From Takakia lepidozioides (taxonomy: Eukaryota; Streptophyta; Takakiopsida; Takakiales; Takakiaceae): DNA of 60,000 bases. The notes beneath the pieces were generated by a model. It made no database searches and had not been told where the DNA came from. It saw only the letters and a program-made list of their open reading frames with translations. Both the position numbers and the translations under genes were made by a program. This document shows, piece by piece, positions 33,329-44,089 of this stretch (position 1 is its first letter; each line of letters opens with the position of its first letter). The stretch lies in NCBI GenBank assembly GCA_030704615.1, contig CM060733.1, positions 14,262,001 through 14,322,000 of the forward strand, given 5' to 3'.

Positions 33329-36300
33329 GTGAAATATGGGGCCAGCTTTATTAGCAGGGTCTATAATGCATATGTATACGCACTGCGACTCCCGCTCCCT
33401 CTTTTCAGTCTCATCATGCTCTCAAGCCCATTTTTACTTGGCACAGTCTTCACCGGTTTCTACCTGCTGGATGTGGAGGGCTTGTATATTCCAGAAGACC
33501 ATGCATTGGGGCGGAGGGACCAGTGGGAGGTCCTCCAACATGCAGGAGTGGATGCAAAGCTCCTCAAAATCTTTATCTTCAGTCTCTCCTTGTCTACCAC
33601 ATTTGGGGGCACTAGGGTCGAGGCTCGCTCACCATATGCACTTCTCCTTGCAAACTTAAACACTTTGATGGCTCAACTCATTTTTGTGGTCCTGAGTGGT
33701 GCAGGTAAGAGAACCTTTTCTGGTTTCCAGCATAATTGGTAGTCTTGCCTCTTTGTGTATTGTCTGGCTTTAGGTGTCAATTCTCTCCTTTTCGAACCAG
33801 CATACAGGTCCCTTTTTTGGTTGTTGCAGAGAAATAGACCACAACTTGACCTTGGTGAGGGTGACATAAATTTACATTCCTTTCCCACTACCCTCATAGC
33901 CATCACCAGAGATCGCCACAAAGGACTTAGGCATCTGGACGATTACCTAATATCACTAAGCTGTCACAATTCATATCAGGCAAACCTGCAGCACTTTACT
34001 GCATGTACATGCCCAAAAAGGTGTTCCTAGCAGAGGGGTAGCTGCAAGTAATAACTGATCAACATTCTATACTAATAGTCCTCCTCCCATCCCTTCTTTG
34101 GGCATCTATAATTGTCTGCAGGCAGCACATTAACACCTATTTATCTGGTTTGCTGCATTTTCCGACCTCCTTACACAAAAGGGATAAACCAATTGCAGTC
34201 TCCCAAATGTGGATTACAGAGAAAAAGGACTTATGAGGTTGTGGATAGCGAACTATTTTATGTGATAACATGAAACGGCCACAGTGGCCATTTTGTTGTT
34301 GTGCAGTGTTTCACAGGTTATCACAGCCAGCAGAGCCTGTACGCTGGTCAAAGGTGGCACTCATCACCACTGACCAGTTCATGGAGTTTGCAGCAAAGAA
34401 CCAACCTCCTGATCACAAGACCTACAAGTATATCATCTCCCTCTCTGTCTCTTTAGTGGCCACAAGGCTACGGCAAACAACGTCTTATGAGTACAATCTT
34501 TAGCTGTGAAGACTAGAAGTGCCTAGTGGCCTACCATGAGGCCTTCTCCCTGCTTGCCAAACTTTGAGTTGTTCTTGGTTCTGTTCCTCCCTTAGGCCTC
34601 CAGTGAAAGAAATAAATATGTTCTTTTCTGATTCATTGTCCTGGGTGCTCTCATGAGAGAGACACCCTCTTCAAATCCATCAAGGGCATTGTGCCTGAAC
34701 CTCTGTTTACAAACTTTGAAAGTCTCGAGGCTGAGCCAAAAGCCCAGGCCCTTTTGGGGCCACACACAGCAGATTGATGCTTGTATGAAGGGATTTCTAG
34801 AGGATATCTGGAAAACTCGGATTAATTGTCTGTTCCAAGGTAAGTCATACTACCTGCGTCAGCCCCTGACAAAGGTAGTTTCTCTCCCTTTGTGCTCCGC
34901 TCAAACTGGGCGTGGGATCAACGGCCACCAGGCTACGGCAAACAACGTCTTATGAGTACATTCTATCAAGGTAAGTGACACTGCCGGAGTGAGCCCCTCA
35001 CAAAGGTAGTTTCTGTTCCCTTTTGTTCCGCCCAAACTGGGCGTAGGTTCTATGGCCACAAGGCTACGGCAAATCTTATGAGTACATCCTCTCTCTCCTT
35101 CCTACCCTCAGCACTAGACTGAACTTTAAACTTAGGCAGGGGGAGTCTACATACGAACAATATTCAGATACAATGTCCGGGGTTGTCCAATCAGAGAGCG
35201 ACTTTTTTCAGGACCATCAAGAACATAGTCCCTGTGCCTCTGTTCACCAAATTTCAGGCCTGTTGGGGTCTAATTGCTGGGCACCTCACATGCAGCAGAT
35301 TGATGCTTGTGTGAAGGGGGCTCACTCCAGTCGTGGGACTTACCTTGGTATAAAAATTGGTTCCTCTAGAAAGCCCCTCACAAAGGCAGTGTCTGTTTCC
35401 TCTTGTTTTGCCTAAACTGAGCGCCGAGTCTTATGGCCACAAGGCTACAGCAAACAATGTTTAATGAGTACTGTCCTTCCTCCTCCCCCACCTTCCCCCC
35501 ACACCCTTCCCCTCTTCCTTGGTTCTCTGCAATTGGGTCCATACAATTGACCCAGCTTATTGACCTGTACTCCTGTTTGTGCTACCCATGGCAGGTCATT
35601 TGTAATCCGACTCAATCTGACAGGCCCGAAAGAGCTGATTCTTATTGATAGCAAATTTGAATTGATATACCGCCGCTTTCTTACCTCGCCCGGCCAACTG
35701 TCGCCCTTCATCACCCATGTGCGCTTGAAGCTGGTTCGGCCCGAAGCTTCTTACCTCAAATATGGTTTCATCATTCGACATATAATTGATGAGCTCAGCC
35801 CTCTCCATGGAGCAAATTTGGAGGTGAGTTTGTTATCATATACTTCCTCTGACATACAATGAAATCAGACTCCAAAGTTTTAGCTTAGGAAACCCCATTT
35901 TGAGCTGTTACATTCTAGGAGGTTTCAACCATTCAAGTGAGGACATTGGAAGCCAAGGATTTGCAGCCTTCTGAGGGGTGGAGTGTGCAAGTTTGCATTG
36001 AGGACTACCTAATTTTAACATATGAAAGCTGTTTTAGTACTAAACATACTGCATTCTTTCTGGGTCCCTGCCTCTTTTCATTATTCCCTCTTTCTGGGTC
36101 CCTGGATTTTATTGTGGTTCAAAAGTTTTCATCTTGGAAAGTTCTTCTTTCTTCTCATGAATCCACAATTTCATTTTGGATTCGAATTATTACAGGAATG
36201 GAAGCTTTACCTCTTAAATGTGAATTCAGACTTTACTTGGCTCTCACACTGATAGATTGACTCCTGTTAGGGGTTTGATGTGGTTAAATGCTTCCTTTCT

Positions 36301-36699
36301 TCTTGTCTTTGTTAGTCTCAGCTTTGATGCTACAGGTTCGACTCAAAAGTTAGCCGGATGCCATATATGTTGTTGATGTAAAACACTGTTTATCTTTGAC
36401 TAATGCAATTGTAGATCTGGGTCGCTAACATATAAATGATTATGTGGTCTGATGGTGGATTTAATCAGACATTCATGGCTGAAGATGCATCGTTCACTGT
36501 GACGCTGTCGGGGCTGGAGCGTTCATCAATGCAACCGGTATTCAGTGAAAGCCTGTACACTACATTTGATGGAGATGTCCTGTGGGACCGCGAATTTGAA
36601 GACCAGATCTTGATGGACAAATACGGCCGCCATGTCTTCGACATTAAACGACTTGACCGATTAAAGCCAATAGATGGGGAAAGTCACGAAGGCAGTTAG
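33329..36699 (+). CDS. Inward-rectifier (Kir/KirBac-type) potassium channel-like protein, four exons
   Basis: Exons 33329-33704, 34307-34427, 35595-35823 and 36469-36699 join in phase (1, 2, 0) into 318 codons ending TAG. Order of parts: a first membrane helix (LFSLIMLSSPFLLGTVFTGF), a pore-loop segment KIFIFSLSLSTTFGG, then SPYALLLANLNTL as in the KirBac pore-to-TM2 stretch. The second membrane helix follows (AQLIFVVLSGAVFHRLSQP, matching the Kir GxVFARFSRP end), then the cytoplasmic immunoglobulin-like domain with RHIIDELSPLHG (Kir: HxIDExSPLyg), FTVTLSGLERS and the DVLWDREFEDQ strand typical of Kir C-termini. These channels let potassium into cells. The usual TxGYG selectivity filter is replaced by TTFGG. 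The first codon used is GTG after an AG acceptor, so at least one N-terminal exon is missing from this model. Confidence 0.82.
34440..35480 (+). repeat. Degenerate tandem duplications inside Kir intron 2
   Basis: The segment GGCTACGGCAAACAACGTC plus TTATGAGTAC occurs at about 34466, 34931, 35061 (shortened) and 35447. The preceding block CCCCTCACAAAGG(T/C)AGT with CCCAAACTGGGCG occurs at about 34863, 34997 and 35374. The CAGATTGATGCTTGT block occurs at 34769 and 35296. The copies start right behind the exon 2 donor, indicating repeated local duplication of the exon/intron border region. Confidence 0.75.
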
Positions 36700-37595
36700 C
36701 CGAGTAGGATGTAAAAGAATTGTGTCATGGACAAGAGTTTGAATGGCTAGTCACAATGGGGAGAGTATACTCAGATGCAGTGATGCCTAGCAGCTACTGT
36801 CTCGTCAGTTGAGGGATTATTGGCAAGATTCAGTCTCTAATGAGCAACACACTGTCTGAGTCCTGTCCCTATGATATATATGCTTACTTCCATGTGCTGA
36901 TGAGAATCACTTGATAGACTACTTTTACTCTCGAAAGAGGGTTCGTCAACTGGAAATGGAAGTTCTTGGAGCAAAATGCAGCAGATGCTCAGAGTGCTTC
37001 AAACCGTCTCCTCATTCCTGTGGTATAGGTCAAACACTATGACCCTTTTGGAGATGATCTGATTGCCAAGTTTGAGTAACCTTAGGCAGCATTCAGAATG
37101 GCTTGCTAGGCCTGCCTTTCCATTGCAGGATATGAGCTCCATCACCCCGAGATCTAGTAAATGGAGTCAGGCTGGAGGCTAAGGCATTCCCTAGGTGTTT
37201 CCCCTCTTGTGACCTAAAGAAAAATGAGTAGTTCAGGAGGTCTTAGTACCCAGTAGAACTACATGAGAACCAAAGAGAGAGAGAGCAGAGGGGGAAACAG
37301 AAGCAGCTGGCCTTCGGAGAGACAATGCAAGCACAGCACAAGAGATGCTTAGCAATCCAACAGACGTGCAAATCAAACTTGCAGTGAGTGATGGAGGAAC
37401 TGCCCTCTCTTGACATTCAGACTCATGTCCAGAACTAACTTCAGACTGTGTCTGCACTCTGTTTGATCCAAGCTTGCAAGCTCTGTGATCTGATGGAAAG
37501 TCTGTTTGGGAGTTCAGATAAGGTGTGGAAGAATTGCTGAGGCTCTGAGTGCTTAGCAGAAGCATGAGAATCAGTATCGGGCAAGAAGAAGAGTG
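36700..37595. other. Intergenic between convergent Kir-like and Cys-rich genes
   Basis: Should hold both 3' UTRs. Minus-strand open stretches at 37233-37565 have no family resemblance and probably reflect the 3' UTR of the Cys-rich gene. Confidence 0.4.
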
Positions 37596-38015
37596 CTAGG
37601 ATGAGGTGGAGCAGTCGAAGATCTGATGGGGCAGCCTTCGTGCTTCCATGGCACCGAAACAAGAGTCATCCACATCGTCGCTCCGGCACCAGCGGCAGCT
37701 CGCTGAGGACTGGCACTTGTCCTTGGTTGCAACACTCAGGCATTGTAGCTCTCCAAGTAAATGACGCTTCAACTGGCTTGTACGAGTGCAGGAATCTCCT
37801 AATTCATTTATATGATCTAAAGCGTAGCAGCGCTTGGGGATGTCGCACCAGGCACAGGCTCCGCCCGCAGCCGTCATGCAGTCTACTCTTCTTTGATACA
37901 TACATTTGTCATCTTCGGAATGCGGTACACCAAATTCGAAGCTTTCAATAGGAGACGAAATGATGAAGATGAGAATGGCGGCCACAGAGAATCCTTTCAT
38001 GAGTTGAGATAGCAT
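37596..38015 (-). CDS. Small secreted protein with 12 cysteines, PSI-like double module
   Basis: An uninterrupted 139-residue frame. Residues about 9-25 are hydrophobic (FSVAAILIFIISSPIES), a classical signal peptide, so the product is probably exported or vacuolar. The mature part has 12 Cys in two halves: C38, C46, C54, C57, C63, C76 and C92, C101, C107, C110, C119, C135. Each half centres on a C-x2-C pair followed by further Cys (CAWCDIPKRC; CRWCRSDDVDDSC), resembling plexin/PSI-type disulfide modules. All cysteines would be paired after secretion. No catalytic motif is seen and I know no named relative; function unknown. The gene is convergent with the Kir-like gene. Confidence 0.72.
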   Translation of the reverse strand: MLSQLMKGFSVAAILIFIISSPIESFEFGVPHSEDDKCMYQRRVDCMTAAGGACAWCDIPKRCYALDHINELGDSCTRTSQLKRHLLGELQCLSVATKDKCQSSASCRWCRSDDVDDSCFGAMEARRLPHQIFDCSTSS

Positions 38016-38153
38016 GGCTACTCTCCTTTGGAAAAACCCTACTACAGGGAACTATTTGCCTGAAACGAACACGAGTTTGTGACTTCCTCACTGAGATCCC
38101 TGTTCCGCTATCATCCCACTGTCCACTCCTTCACCAAACATTCCAACTGATGA

Positions 38154-38900
38154 ATGTCTGTCTTCAAGCTCCGATCCTCAGGCGACTTCGTACCACCTGC
38201 ACTTCGTCACCACACTGAGATAATCAGTGCAAGCACCATCAACAATCGTCGAGGAATCGTTCCAGTAGAAAGTGAAAACACAGTTCAGCAAGTTCAAATG
38301 AGACTCGAAAGCGATGAGCACATATTGAGAGACGAGAAGATTCAGACAGGATTTCGCAGAGGATGGAATCCCCTCCAGAATCTCAACACTCTGCCTTACT
38401 ACAATTCCAAAGTTGCATCAATCTTCCTGCCTTCAGTCACGCGCCTTGCTAATTACATTACTTCCAGCTGCAGAGTCAGCTTGCCATATCTTTCTTCCTC
38501 AAAGCAACCGAAGTGGTCGGTCACTTCCAGAAACTGTACCGAGCCCAGAGCGAGCGTGATGAAGAAGACACGACACAAGACCGACCAAACGGACAGCGTG
38601 TTCTTGAAAACCAAACACGGAGAGACCGGGACCACCAAAAAGGTGTTTAAAGCAGCTGAGTCCACAAGCAGGTCAGATTTGTTTTCCATCACAAGAAAAA
38701 TCCCGAATCGAAGAACCGACACTGAATTCAACAAAAGGACAAGAGCACATATCAACAAGCACAACCGTGGAGACTTCACCCAGAAAGGAACGTCAACAAA
38801 ATGTTCACCACGATCGCAGTGGACGAAGCAACAGAGTGGAGGAGGGCCAACCCCATCAAGATTCCAAGCACAGACAGTCCTTGCAGCTCCAGCCTGGTAA
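38154..38900 (+). CDS. Long open frame, doubtful
   Basis: A 248-codon frame, Lys/Arg/Thr/Ser-rich (MKKTRHKTDQTDS, NKRTRAHINKHN), starting 139 bp beyond the divergent Cys-rich gene. No family, signal or repeat is recognised. An antisense frame of 162 codons overlaps its second half, and composition alone may keep both strands open. It could be a fast-evolving gene or simply the promoter/leader region of the Cys-rich gene. Confidence 0.2.
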   Translation: MSVFKLRSSGDFVPPALRHHTEIISASTINNRRGIVPVESENTVQQVQMRLESDEHILRDEKIQTGFRRGWNPLQNLNTLPYYNSKVASIFLPSVTRLANYITSSCRVSLPYLSSSKQPKWSVTSRNCTEPRASVMKKTRHKTDQTDSVFLKTKHGETGTTKKVFKAAESTSRSDLFSITRKIPNRRTDTEFNKRTRAHINKHNRGDFTQKGTSTKCSPRSQWTKQQSGGGPTPSRFQAQTVLAAPAW

Positions 38901-40325
38901 CTTAGATTCTCCGCCCAGTACCACCACTCGCTCCATCCCATTCACACTTTTCTTCCTTTTGGTTGACGGGTTTTCTCAAGGACGACGCATCTTGAGTGGA
39001 ATGCCCATCTGGGCTGTCGATGAAGTATATTCTATAACATGCTGTCATGTTCCCATCCATAGCTGGTAGACAGTTGACGCAGTGCACAACTCCCATCGCT
39101 CTGGAGTCTGACAGGTCTTTAAACTGGCGCGGAAAAAGCGTCTTGTGGTTGTTGTGTGTTGGTGGCCAAGTCGCTGTGTGGGCCCAGTTTACACGCAAAT
39201 GAAGAGCTATAACATAAGTCACAAAGTTGCAGCCAAACTGTGGATTGTGAGCCAAAGTAGAGAAGACATACTGCAAAGTCGAACGAGACGTGAAGGTTGC
39301 TTCTCTGTCGTCGTCACACATGCCTTTCGTACTTATGTTTAGCTCAACCTCCTCGTTGACAAAGTGTGCTGAGGCGAAAGAAAGTAGAGCGCTCAACTTC
39401 GTCGTTCATAGTTTCTTTCAGACAAATCTCATCAATGTGCAGAGCTTGAAAAGCGTGATTAGACAGACAAAAAAGCAGAAGTCAAAAGCCCGAAGCTACA
39501 TGGGCGTTTGGTGGCTGGAACCAGTAGGCCCTACTAGCTTTCTTGATTCCCCTCTAATCCTGGCTTGTTCCATCAAACTACAGTCCAAATGGGAGGCTAC
39601 AATGGTATCGATTGTTGTCGCTTGGTTCCTTTCGAGAGATATAAAGCAGGGACGTCTGGCTGAGTTATGTCAGGGCGTCAAGTTAATATCGAGAAACTGC
39701 TCCAAAGACCCAACGGTTCCGGCAGAATGTGAGCTGAGACGCCTTCACTACGAAACGCCTGAAATGGGCCGTTGCTAGTATTCTAGAATTCCGGGACACT
39801 TCTGGGTTCATGGATGTATAAGTAGGTTACTCATCTCGTCTTCCGGATCTTTCTGACCCACCTTCTTCCTTGTTGTCTGATCTACTGAAGGCAGTAGGTG
39901 ATAGTCTTGATTTCCTTTGTTGTCCTTACATTTCCCTTTCTTTTGTCCCATAAGCTCTACGAGCTTTCCGCGGACGTTATAAAGCACCATTTCCATTTCC
40001 ATTTATCAGGTTTTATTTCTCCACTTGGTTAACTCTTGTACAGTCTTCAGATAGCTCCAGGCCACAACTTGTGAGACGGGCAGGTGGAACAAGATACTTG
40101 TTAGGGATAGATTTAGCTTGCTTCCTATGCCCTACCTTCATATTAAGACATAAGGGTTTCCCAAGGGAACAAGACAGGGACACACAGAATGTGCACTGAA
40201 TGTAGAGCACAAGAAGCAGATGATGGTCTCATCTGGGGTACTAGGTAGCCTGACCTCTCCTGCACAGGGAAGGCAACTATCTGTAGAAAGACAAACTAGA
40301 TCTGAAAATCGGCGTTGAGGTCCGA
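38901..40325. other. Intergenic, no supported gene
   Basis: Overlapping frames at 38902-39396 (minus) and 39290-39778 (plus) show no family motif. No repeats noticed. Confidence 0.35.
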
Positions 40326-40760
40326 TTTCCAACCTCTAGGTGTAACAAAGGTCAAAATAACCAGCGAACTTCGGAGTTTATGTAGTGTGATGATAATCTC
40401 TTGGACAAGATAGACAGGCCATTTGGCGTATGCGTTCATTGATGTGTGAAAACTCAGTAGACTGTCAACAGCTTGAAGCCCAAAGGATAAACTAAAATCT
40501 TCACAGAAAAGTAGGATCACAGACTAAAAGTGGTCAGTGCTTGCTTTCACAATAGAAGTTGTTGAGAACTTATACTTGAAGATCAGCCATGCCATTTACT
40601 TTTGATACAACGTACTTGGGCAAAAGAATAGACCAGTATAACTGTGTGACGCAGCTACATCAACCAATCTCTGTACAAAGCACATAATTTACAACTCCTG
40701 GAACAAAACCGAAAGACCGACTAACCATAGCCGCCTCCACCACGAGAAGCCTCCTAACCT
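40326..40760 (-). repeat. Copy 1 of a duplicated non-TE segment, possible exon inside
   Basis: About 430 bp matching 55646-56145 at a level I judge to be well above 90 per cent, in the same orientation. The minus strand reads FCEDFSLSFGLQAVDSLLSF, YAKWPVYLVQEI and TPRGWKS in both copies. The other copy has about 57 extra bases at the equivalent of 40350. Near 40730-40750 the minus strand encodes a short Gly-rich end (EASRGGGGYG, stop). The family is unknown; it may be the 3' part of an expressed gene copied to a second site. Confidence 0.55.
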
Positions 40761-41467
40761 CACACCAGCGACGGGGACCTGCCTCGGTGGACACTAGCAG
40801 TATCGCTTGTTGTTGCATGAAACTATGCACAGTTATTTCATACATGCTCCCAAATCTGGTCTCCAACTGTAGCAATTGTGTTCTGAAGTAGGGTGGCCTC
40901 TGTCCCCCAACCTTGAACTCCAACATGCACAGACCGATGTTATATAGTGAGGGAGTCAAGCGCATCAATCAATATCAGCATACCCAAATACCTTACAATC
41001 ACTATATGAACTTTCAAGCAGCCACCATGGGATTGGATCTAGGTGGGTTAAGGCTAGCTTTTGACGATAATCATGCAAGTTCGTCAAGGGCTCCATCCAG
41101 AGCCGCACCACAAGAAACAAACAAACATGTCCACATGTCAGATGCTGAACAACTTGTGCTCCCTCTCATCAAGCATTAAAATTTGTATTCACTTCCATCT
41201 TCAAGCTTTGGAGAAGCTCCACCACCCAAACCCAGAACTAGGACAGCACTCTGATTTCCATCCACTGTCACCAGAATCAGTCAATTATGGGCTGACTTCC
41301 CACCTATGCCGGGTAGACCCCACTATCATTTCCCGTGGATATGCCACAGGAGATGCACTCAACAGTACATCATGGTCAATACTCTCAGGAAATGGTGGAT
41401 GATCTGAGTAGCTACACAGATCAACGAATGAAGCAAAAAACTCACATCTTTCCAAGAAAACATCCTT
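40761..41467. other. Intergenic, no supported gene
   Basis: An open frame at 40660-40968 (minus) overlaps the duplicated segment and may belong to the same unknown gene. A second at 40913-41179 (plus) has no match. This stretch includes the 3' UTR of the DYW-PPR gene. Confidence 0.35.
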
Positions 41468-44089
41468 TCACCAGTAATCCCCACAAGAACAAATCCCATC
41501 TTCAAAGTGGTGAAAGCGGTTAGCGTCCCGTACAACAATTGCTCGGCCAACAATCTTTGAGATGAATTTGGTGGAGATGTGGCAGTCACCACACACTCGA
41601 AGATTCTTAATGAGACGGAGAGGCGTCCTAGGGGTCGTGCTGATCAGCCCAAAACCAATGGCCAGCTTCTCACTGTGGTGGCAAAGAGAAAATTCCTTTT
41701 CCTCCTCCCCCACATCATGCAATACAAAGCGCGTGTCAGGCACATACCCCGCCGCCTTCATCTGCCGGGACAATCTTCTCAGCTCAGCATGGATTTCCTT
41801 AATTCTGGGATGCAACTTGTCATCTACAACGAAGGTGTGCACCCTGTTGCCAACCTCAATGCAGCAGCGACCTGGCTCCTTTCTAACCCCTCTGACCTTC
41901 ATCATTCTTCTCACCTTTGCAGTATCATCCCACCTGCCAGCTGCAGCATAGATGTTTGATAGCAACACATAAGTCGCGGCATCCTGTTCATCCCACTTGA
42001 GGATAGATGTTGCCGCACGTTCAGCCATCTCCACATTGCCATGGATTCTGCAGGCACCAAGCAAGGCCTTCCACACCACAACATCTGGATTGATTGGCAT
42101 CTTGTTAATCAGATCCACTGCCTCATCCAGTTGTCCTGCACGTCCAAGAAGATCCACCATACAGCCAAAGTGCTTTACTGTCGGAGTGACACCATGATCT
42201 TGACTCAGGGAATCAAAGTAGCGTCTTCCTTCATTCAGTAGGCCAGTGTGGCTGCATGCAGAGAGAACACATATAAAGGTGACACTGTCCGGCTTCAAGC
42301 CGTTCTTTTGCATTCCTTCAAATAGTTGCAGGACCTCCCTATGACAACCATGCTGTGCATATCCTGCCATCATCGCACTCCACGCCACCAAATCTCGTTC
42401 AGCCATACTGTTGAACACTCCCTTCGCATCCTCCATGCACCCACATTTGGCATACATGTCCACCAGGGCAGTGTTCAGAATGACATCAGGTACAATTCCA
42501 GCTTTGACGATGTTACCATGGACCTCTTTGCCCTTTTCCAGGGCTGCCAGGCTTGCACACGCATTGCAAACGCAAACAAACGTGATGTGGTTGGGCTTCA
42601 CCCCTTCCCCCATCATTTGCTCATAGGTCTCCAAAGCCTCCATCCCGCGCCCCTGTTGTGCATACCCTGCAAGCATCGCGTTCCACGACACCACATTTCG
42701 TTCAGCCATATTGTTGAACACTGCCTTCGCATCCTCGATGCTCCCACATTTGGCATACATGTCCACGAGGGCATTGTTCAGAATGACATCGGGTACAATT
42801 CCAACTCTGACAATGTCGCCATGGACCACTTTGCCCTTTTCCAGAGCTGCCAGGCTTGCACACGCATTGCAAACGCACACAAACGTGATGTGGTCGGGCT
42901 CCACCCCTCCCCACATCATTTGCTCATAGGTCTCCAAAGCCTCCACCCCACGTCCCTGCTGTGCATACCCTGCAATTATCGCGCTCCACGACACCACATC
43001 TCGTTCAGCCATATTGTTGAAAACTGCCTTTGCATCCTTAATGCACCCACATTTGGCATACATGTCCACGAGGGCATTGTTCAGAATGACATCGGGTACA
43101 ATTCCAGCTCTGACAATGTCGCCATGGACCTCTTTGCCCTTTTCCAGAGCTGCCAGGCTTGCACACGCATTGCAAATGCACACAAACGTGATGTGGTTGG
43201 GCTTCACCCCTTCCCCCATCATTTGCTCATAGGTCTCCAAAGCCTCCTCCCCACGTCCCTGCTGTGCATACCCTGCAATCATCGCGCTCCACGACACCAC
43301 ATTTCGTTCAGCCATATTGTTGAAAACTGCCTTTGCATCCTTAATGCACCCACATTTGGCATACATGTCCACCAGGGCAGTGTTCAGAATGACATCTGGT
43401 ACAATTCCTGCTTTGACGATGTCACCATGGACCACTTTCCCCTTTTCCAGGGCTCCCATCCTTGCACACGCATTGCAAACACAAACAAACGTGATTTGGT
43501 TGGGCTTCACCCCTTCGCCAATCATTTGCTCATAGGTCTCCAAAGCATTCGTACCACACCCATGCTTGGTAAATCCTGCCAACATTATATTCCATGTGAT
43601 CAAAGATCGTTGAGGCATTCTGTTGAACACTTGGTGAGCATCCAAGATGCTCCCGCACTTAACATACATGTTGACAAGGGTGTTGAGTAGAAAAACATTT
43701 GGCGTGAATCCACTTTGGATAATGTGAGTGTGCACCTGCTTTCCAGCTTCCAGGCCTTTCATCTTGATGCACTTATGCAAGAGACAGACATACGTATCTG
43801 AATCTGCTGAAATGCCTCCTTGGTTTAAAGTCTGTAGAGCCTCTGTCAGTCTGCCTGCCTCACAAAGCATCTTCACATGCCCAGCAGTGCCAGAAGAGGC
43901 ATTGTGGACTCCGTCTCTTGATCCTCTTCCAGAAGCTGTGGTCATGGTTGAGGTGCCTGATTTTATCAACTGTGCCGCTGCAGCTGCTGCCTTTAGTTGA
44001 CCATCTACCCATGCAGGTTTCTTGTAGCTATTGATCCACAGGGAATCAAAGGTAATCTTGTGCTTGAAATCTGGCCCTCTTGGATGAAT
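41468..44089 (-). CDS. DYW-class PPR RNA-editing protein, with N-terminal half of an OSB PDF motif
   Basis: Intact frame of about 870 residues, open up to 44101. A CAG acceptor at 44092-44090 would start the exon at Ile5. Residues 5-37 read IHPRGPDFKHK, FDSLWINSYKKPAWVDGQL, the second half of the OSB PDF motif, then a poly-Ala linker and, from Met53 (MTTASGRG), a normal PPR protein. Five PLS triplets repeat at 303 bp, three of them nearly identical, e.g. NMAERNVVSWSAMIAGYAQQ. E/E+ motifs follow (WKALLGACRIHGNVE). The DYW deaminase has HSE at 809-811, CGDC at 837-840, CSC at 871-873 and terminal DYW. Such proteins convert C to U in mitochondrial or plastid transcripts. Start choice is open: Met53 alone gives a plain PPR protein; splicing to an upstream OSB exon gives a chimera. 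Near-identical repeats indicate recent unequal exchange or conversion. Confidence 0.9.
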   Translation of the reverse strand: MHPRGPDFKHKITFDSLWINSYKKPAWVDGQLKAAAAAAQLIKSGTSTMTTASGRGSRDGVHNASSGTAGHVKMLCEAGRLTEALQTLNQGGISADSDTYVCLLHKCIKMKGLEAGKQVHTHIIQSGFTPNVFLLNTLVNMYVKCGSILDAHQVFNRMPQRSLITWNIMLAGFTKHGCGTNALETYEQMIGEGVKPNQITFVCVCNACARMGALEKGKVVHGDIVKAGIVPDVILNTALVDMYAKCGCIKDAKAVFNNMAERNVVSWSAMIAGYAQQGRGEEALETYEQMMGEGVKPNHITFVCICNACASLAALEKGKEVHGDIVRAGIVPDVILNNALVDMYAKCGCIKDAKAVFNNMAERDVVSWSAIIAGYAQQGRGVEALETYEQMMWGGVEPDHITFVCVCNACASLAALEKGKVVHGDIVRVGIVPDVILNNALVDMYAKCGSIEDAKAVFNNMAERNVVSWNAMLAGYAQQGRGMEALETYEQMMGEGVKPNHITFVCVCNACASLAALEKGKEVHGNIVKAGIVPDVILNTALVDMYAKCGCMEDAKGVFNSMAERDLVAWSAMMAGYAQHGCHREVLQLFEGMQKNGLKPDSVTFICVLSACSHTGLLNEGRRYFDSLSQDHGVTPTVKHFGCMVDLLGRAGQLDEAVDLINKMPINPDVVVWKALLGACRIHGNVEMAERAATSILKWDEQDAATYVLLSNIYAAAGRWDDTAKVRRMMKVRGVRKEPGRCCIEVGNRVHTFVVDDKLHPRIKEIHAELRRLSRQMKAAGYVPDTRFVLHDVGEEEKEFSLCHHSEKLAIGFGLISTTPRTPLRLIKNLRVCGDCHISTKFISKIVGRAIVVRDANRFHHFEDGICSCGDYW

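Noticed and set aside
38453-39396. Two overlapping minus-strand frames upstream of the Cys-rich gene
   Set aside because: No recognisable motif, conflicting frames on both strands, no splice logic.
42326-43690. 454-codon plus-strand frame
   Set aside because: Exact antisense shadow of the PPR repeats; its repetitiveness comes from the 303-bp PLS periodicity.
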